Shown piece by piece: positions 59,199-64,000 of a DNA stretch of 64,000 nucleotides. Under the pieces are notes generated by a model. The model ran no database searches. It was not told the DNA's origin and saw only the letters and a list, made by a program, of their open reading frames with translations. The DNA lies in the NCBI RefSeq assembly GCF_018812025.1, contig NC_063053.1, positions 12,691,623 through 12,755,622 of the forward strand, in the 5' to 3' direction. The translations under genes and the position numbers were made by a program. Every line of letters starts with the position of its first letter. The first letter of the stretch is position 1. The stretch is from Megalobrama amblycephala (Eukaryota > Chordata > Actinopteri > Cypriniformes > Xenocyprididae).

Positions 59199-60158
59199 AG
59201 GTGCCATCGAATGAAAAATTGAATTTACCTCGCCATAGATGAATAACAAGAGTTCAGTACATGGAAATGACATACAGTGAGTCTCAAACACCATTGTTTC
59301 CTCCTTCTTATATAAATCTCATTTGTTTAAAAGACCTCCGAAGAACAGGCGAATCTCAACATAACACCGACTGTTACGTAACAGTCGGGATCATTAATAT
59401 TTACGCCCCCAATATTTGCATATGCCAGCTCATGTTCAAGGCATTACACAAGGGCAAAACGTCTGGATGTGCACAGCTGAATCATCAGACTAGGTAAGCA
59501 AGCAAGGACAATAGCGAAAAATGGCAGATGGAGCAATAATAACTGACTTGATCCATGATATCATGATATTTTTTGTGATATTTTTAAATTGTCTTTCTAA
59601 ATGTTTTGTTAGCATGTTGCTAATGTACTGTTAAATGTGGTTAAAGTTACCATCGTTTCTTACTGTATTCACGGAGACAAGAGAGCCGTCGCTATTTTCA
59701 TTATTAAACACTTGCAGACTGTATAATTCATAAACACAACTTCATTCTTTATAAATCTCTTCAACAGTGTGTAATGTTAGCTTTAGCCACGGAGCACAGC
59801 CTCAAACTCATTCAGAATCAAATGTAAACATCCAAATAAATACCATACTCACAGGAATCGATGCATGCATGCAGCATGAATGACGAACACTTTGTAAAGA
59901 TCCATTTTGAGGGTTAGATTAGCTGTGTGAACTTTGTTTATGCTGGTTAAGGCAGTCGAGAGCTCGGGGGTGAGGGAGCGTGAGATTTAAAGGGGCCACG
60001 CGCTGAATCGGTGCGTATATAATTATGGCTCAAAATAGGCAGTTAAAAAAATTAATAAAAAAAATCTATGGGGTATTTTGAGCTAAAACTTCACAGACAC
60101 ATTCAGGGGACACCTTAGACTTATATTACATCTTGTTAAAACTGGTTCTAGAGCACCT
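59199..60158. mobile_element. second AGGTGCC...GGCACCT-family TTAA element
   Basis: TTAA|AGGTGCCATCG on the left and CTAGAGCACCT|TTAA on the right (59195-59198 and 60159-60162). Nearly collinear with 48845-49808, sharing for example 'aataacaagagttcagtaca', 'cgaatctcaacataacacc' and 'acattcaggggacacctta'. Both copies lie in the same orientation in atrnl1 intron 1. Confidence 0.9.
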
Positions 60159-60269
60159 TTAAATGTATAATTACACTATAATACTGTCACCTTAAAATAA
60201 AGTGTGACCAAATAATTTTTTACAGTGTAACAATGTGTAACAGTGTAACAAAACAGTGTATATTTACAA

Positions 60270-60425
60270 CAGAGCCAGTACCTGTCAAAAGTTTGGAAAA
60301 ATTACAATTTTATAATGTTTTTGAAAGAAGTCTCTTCTGTTGCTGCTCAAGAATAATTTATTATTATTATTATTATTATCAATGTTAAAAACAGTTATGC
60401 CGCTTAACATTTTTTGTGGAAATGG
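60270..60425 (+). mobile_element. deleted copy of the TACACT...TTCAAAA repeat
   Basis: Starts 'gtacctgtcaaaagtttgga', then 'tttttgaaagaagtctctt', then jumps to 'tatcaatgttaaaaacagtt', so the centre present in 21951-22462 is missing. It contains an ATT microsatellite. Confidence 0.55.
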
Positions 60426-61122
60426 TTGACCAGTTCTCTATGGCGATCTTTTATCATTTATATTAGCGATGTCCTGGCCACACTGATCACAGAGCAAATC
60501 TCACATGCTGCCAACACAATCCTCATGAAGCAGTTTTTAATCCCGAGCTGTAATCCAGCACAGTACAATCACAGTGGCAGTTCCTCTCATTAGGGAGATG
60601 GAACAGCAGACTTCAGCACTAATCGCTGTGATCTGTGTTTGTGATCCAACATATACCATGTTCTGTTTTGAAATGCCACAGTGTCTGTCCTGTGTGATTC
60701 TGTGGGTTGAGTTACTCATGACTGTTGTCTGAAGATGACATCAGTGGCAGAGCAATCAATGTTCACAAATGCATAAATAACCATTGCTGTGCAAACATTT
60801 TGACATCACTCTTGGGCTTGGTAATGTTCTGCACACATTGGAGCATCAAGTTTTGGTTTAGCTCTTAATATATACTTAGGGTCTGTTCACCACAAAGGGC
60901 TTCACAGGAAAACATAGTAAATGTTCATTTACACTTAGATGTAGTCTCATTCCAAACCGCTTTCAAAGACCTCACCCACTAATTACCACTTTTACAGTCT
61001 CTCTGTGTCTGCGTCAGAACACTTCTACTCCAGTCTGGTTTTATTTATATGATGGGTAAATTTGGATGATTTTAACAGCCTGTTTATCTCTGTCTGTTGG
61101 ACCAGGTTTGTTTTGGACTTAA

Positions 61123-61345
61123 AGGGATAGTTCACCCAAAAATGACAATTCTGTTAATTACTCACCCTCATGTCATTCTAAACCCTTTAAGACTTTCGTT
61201 CATCTTCGGAACACAAAAACGAAGATATTTTTTAATTAAATCTGAGAGATTTCTGTCCCTCCATTGACAGCCTACACAACTACCACTTTGATGCTTAAAA
61301 GAGTTCATAAAGAGATCGTGAAACTATCCATATGAATTGAGCAGT
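61123..61345. mobile_element. left arm of a TTAA-type foldback element
   Basis: TTAA|AGGGATAGTTCACCC followed by the family text ('tcaccctcatgtcattc', 'catcttcggaacac'). The right arm is absent. Confidence 0.6.
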
Positions 61346-62180
61346 TTAGTCTAGTCTAATTTTCTGAAGAGACATGATCGCTTTATATGATGAGCAGATT
61401 GAATTTAGGCTTTTATTCACATATAAACATTCATCAACGCACACATCAGTTGTGGTAAATGGAAGCTCAAACATGCAGACTTGACGTCTAAAAAAATGTG
61501 TCCAGTTTTTTGTTAAAAACTTTGTCATGTGAACAGCCCCTAAATTTCTACTCTTTTGAAACCAAATGAAATACAAATTTTTCTCTGAGAATTAAGGTGT
61601 AAATTGCCTTCTGTAAGACACAGCCCTTTTTTAGGATACTGTATTTTAAATATAATTTTGTAAAATCAAAATAAGCTTTACAGATCATTATTGTAAAGGG
61701 TTTAAACAAACTTTTTTGTGCTTGTTCAGTGAACCATAAACAATTATTGCACATGCACCTGTGGAACAGTCCTTAAGACAGTTTACAGGCAGTAGACAAT
61801 TAAGGTCACAGTTCCAATAGCTTAAGGCATTAAAGAGACCTTTCTACTGACTACTGTCCCTGATACCTGCATGAACATGCCAGAGACCTGCTGTAGGGAG
61901 GCATGAGGACTGCAGAGCAATTAACTGCAATGTCCATAATGTAAGTTGCCCAAGACTTTGCTACAGGGAGACAGGAAGGACAGCTTATCGTACTTGCAGT
62001 GCCAAATCATGTGTAATCATATATCCCCCCAGATGTGTTAGAGAACTTGCAAATGCCTTGGTGGAAGAGCTCACAGCAAGAACTGACAAATCCGGTGCAG
62101 TCCATGAGGATGAGATGCATGGTAGTACTTAAAGCAGCTGGTGGACACACCAGATACTGACTCCTACTTTTGATACTAAC

Positions 62181-62287
62181 ATATAATATAATATAATATA
62201 ATATAATATAATATAATATAATATAATATAATATAATATAATATAATATAATATAATATAATATAATATAATATAATATATATATAT
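62181..62287. repeat. TATAA pentanucleotide satellite
   Basis: About 20 tandem copies of a 5-bp ATAAT/TATAA unit, ending in a short TA run. Confidence 0.95.
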
Positions 62288-62295
62288 GCATATTA

Positions 62296-62861
62296 CACTC
62301 TAAAAAATGCTGGGTTAAAAACAACCCAAGTTGGGTTGAAAATGGACAAACCCAGCAATTGGGTTGTTTTAACCTAGCGGTAGGGTTAAATGTTTGCCCA
62401 ACCTGCTGGGTAGTTTAATTTAACTCAACTATTGTTTAAAAATTACTGTATTGCTTAATTAAAATTAACCCAAAGTATGTTGGAAATGAACATTTATTAA
62501 TGTTCAATGAATAATTATTAAACAATAAACATTTATTAAATTGCTTATTAATAAAATTATATTAATAAACTATTAAACTATTAAATTTATATTAATAAAA
62601 TATTTAAGCTTATTAATAAACATTCACCTTTTGTCTATTATTGTTGCCTCTAATTGCATCTGGTTTTTAATTTCCCAACTATTTTGGGTTCATTTTAAGC
62701 TAGCCATATAGCAATTTTTAAACAATAGTTGGTTTAAATAAAACTACCCAGCAGGTTGGGCAAACATTTAACCCAACCTCTGGGTTAAAACAACCCAATT
62801 GCTGGGTTTGTCCATTTTCAACCCAACTTGGGTTGTTTTTAACCCAGCATTTTTTAGAGTG
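62296..62861. mobile_element. CACT-type element with long inverted ends
   Basis: The left end CACTCTAAAAAATGCTGGGT is repeated in reverse at the right end (62861 backwards), with near-identity over about 110 nt ('acaacccaagttgggttgaa', 'acccagcaattgggttgt'). The terminal pattern and AT-rich core (62440-62700) fit a CACTA/EnSpm-type non-autonomous element. There is no transposase. Confidence 0.75.
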
Positions 62862-62862
62862 T

Positions 62863-63060
62863 AGAATGATTTCTGAAGGATCATGTGACACTGAAGACTG
62901 GACTAATGGCTGCTGAATATCAGAGGAATAAATTATATTTTGAAACATATTCAAATAGAAAGCAGTTATTTTAAATTGTAAAAATATTTCACACAACATT
63001 ACCGTTTATACTGTATTTTTGATCAAATAAAGGTAACCTTGGTGAGCATAAGAGACTTAC
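62863..63060 (-). mobile_element. reverse partial copy of the TACACT...TTCAAAA repeat
   Basis: Reading in reverse, 'taagtctcttatgctcacc', 'atcaaaaatacag' and 'gtcttcagtgtcacatgat' match the left half of 21951-22462. It abuts the CACT-type element directly. Confidence 0.6.
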
Positions 63061-64000
63061 AAGTTGTTGATGCATGGATCTATAGCACATGATGACATTC
63101 CTTAACAGTCACATCCCGTATGAATCAGTACATGAAATCACAGATGTCGCAATAATAACTGCTACTAAAATTTCTACTGCAAAAACAAATCCTGTCCGAA
63201 CAGCAGAAAGTGTCATGTGAGGGTGTAACCTGTGGGAATGTTTCAGTTTCATCCTGCCCTGTTGGAAGGAAATCCATTCTCTGTCTCTGAAGTGGTTTGA
63301 TGGGATAAATTTGGATTAGCCTTGTGCTGAGGAGGCAATGATATTCAGTCGTTGATTTGGGCTGAGACAACTCTGCTGTCAGCATGACTTTATTGATATC
63401 AACTGAACAGGCTGTGCTGGTTCAAAGCATCATGTAGCAGGTGCTCTGCTCTGAGTAATCTGTGTTTGTGAGTGCTGGCACGTCCACTGAGACCCTTTGT
63501 GGACTGTTTGTATGTGTTTAACTGTCCTTAATACAGATAACATTACAATTCACTGCTCTCTTGTTTTCATAAGCCTCAGGGAGTGGTTGTTTCACTATTA
63601 TAGCAGTGTTTTTTGGCTGTTGGAAACTGCTTTTCCCAGCAAAAGATCAAATAAGGGGACCCCAGTCTCTGGGAACTCAGAGCAAAATGTAAGTGTTGAA
63701 AATTGTCAGATTAGGCCTACCTTTTCCAGTTAGTGTACCACATCATACACACAATACCTTTCTGTTTTTATCAGTATTGATACTATTCACACATCAGCAC
63801 CAAAATGCTGTTTAAACTTAACTTTTGCTGTGAATTACTTTTAAATTTGGCATTATTTTGCTAGTCCAGAAATGGCAAATGTTACATTAACCTGCTAACT
63901 GCTGATGCCTTTCTGTGTTTTATTATATTTACGATAAACTTGTAGTTTAACGAAATTGTAAAAAATATGATACCGTGACAGCCCTAATGTGAACATCGGC
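63061..64000. other. atrnl1 intron 1, no exon recognised
   Basis: No exon or RNA gene was recognised. The last 40 nt (63950-63986, ending 'accgtgacagcccta') look like the right end of a TAGGGCTG-type hAT element whose left end was not located. Confidence 0.4.

Noticed and set aside
62007..62324. 105-codon minus-strand frame
   Set aside because: Half of it is the TATAA satellite translated as a Tyr/Ile/Leu repeat.
44554..64000. Search for the second atrnl1 exon
   Set aside because: No stretch encodes the expected CUB-domain start with matching splice phase; the intron extends beyond the window.
1..64000. Bacterial-style operons, CRISPR arrays, phage modules, tRNA or rRNA genes
   Set aside because: None seen; all coding signals are spliced vertebrate exons or transposon remnants.

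Overview
The window reads as AT-rich, transposon-dense vertebrate nuclear DNA. It is almost certainly from a teleost, and the repeat families point to a cyprinid (zebrafish/carp group). Coding sequence is split into short exons with GT-AG introns, and much of the remaining sequence is Tc1/mariner, TTAA-flanked (Kolobok/T2-like), CACTA-, hAT- and Harbinger-type elements, LINE remnants and microsatellites. I see no bacterial-type genes, CRISPR arrays, rRNA or tRNA genes.

Three protein-coding loci are supported. (1) A plus-strand TRIM-family coiled-coil/PRY-SPRY gene at about 18.67-21.52 kb: five exons join in frame into 343 codons with no RING or B-box seen. (2) habp2 (factor VII-activating protease) on the minus strand, 37.78 to 22.78 kb: 14 coding exons join in perfect phase into 625 codons. 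They encode a signal peptide, a His/Lys/Asp-rich segment, an acidic segment, three EGF domains, a kringle, a Thr-rich linker and a trypsin-like protease with an intact His/Asp/Ser triad. (3) The first coding exon of atrnl1 (attractin-like 1) on the plus strand at 44.31-44.55 kb; the rest of the window, to 64 kb, lies in its first intron. In human, HABP2 and ATRNL1 are both on 10q25.3, so this is partly conserved synteny. Here the two genes are divergent neighbours about 6.5 kb apart.

Layout: 1-18 kb is intergenic, with non-repetitive stretches that may be conserved regulatory DNA (about 4.5-6.6 kb and 11.8-12.7 kb), several transposable elements and a strong CTCF-type motif at 17.98 kb. From 18.6 to 37.8 kb the TRIM-like gene and habp2 lie tail to tail. 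habp2 introns carry a nearly intact Tc1 element nested in another transposon, two decayed Tc1 elements, and a near-perfect 99-nt-arm inverted repeat. From 37.8 to 43.5 kb is a repeat-filled spacer. From 43.6 to 44.3 kb is the atrnl1 promoter and 5' UTR, with an RFX X-box, a CLEAR/E-box palindrome and CCAAT boxes. From 44.5 to 64 kb is intron with a 3.1-kb LINE remnant split by a TTAA element, nested TTAA elements, Harbinger, hAT and CACTA-type elements.

I did not find a convincing undescribed multi-gene system. The points most worth checking are the habp2 intronic hairpin, the His-Asp-Lys repeat domain of habp2, the consistent TTAA duplications around the AGG...CCT elements, the atrnl1 promoter motif cluster, and a degraded THAP-like fragment in habp2 intron 1.
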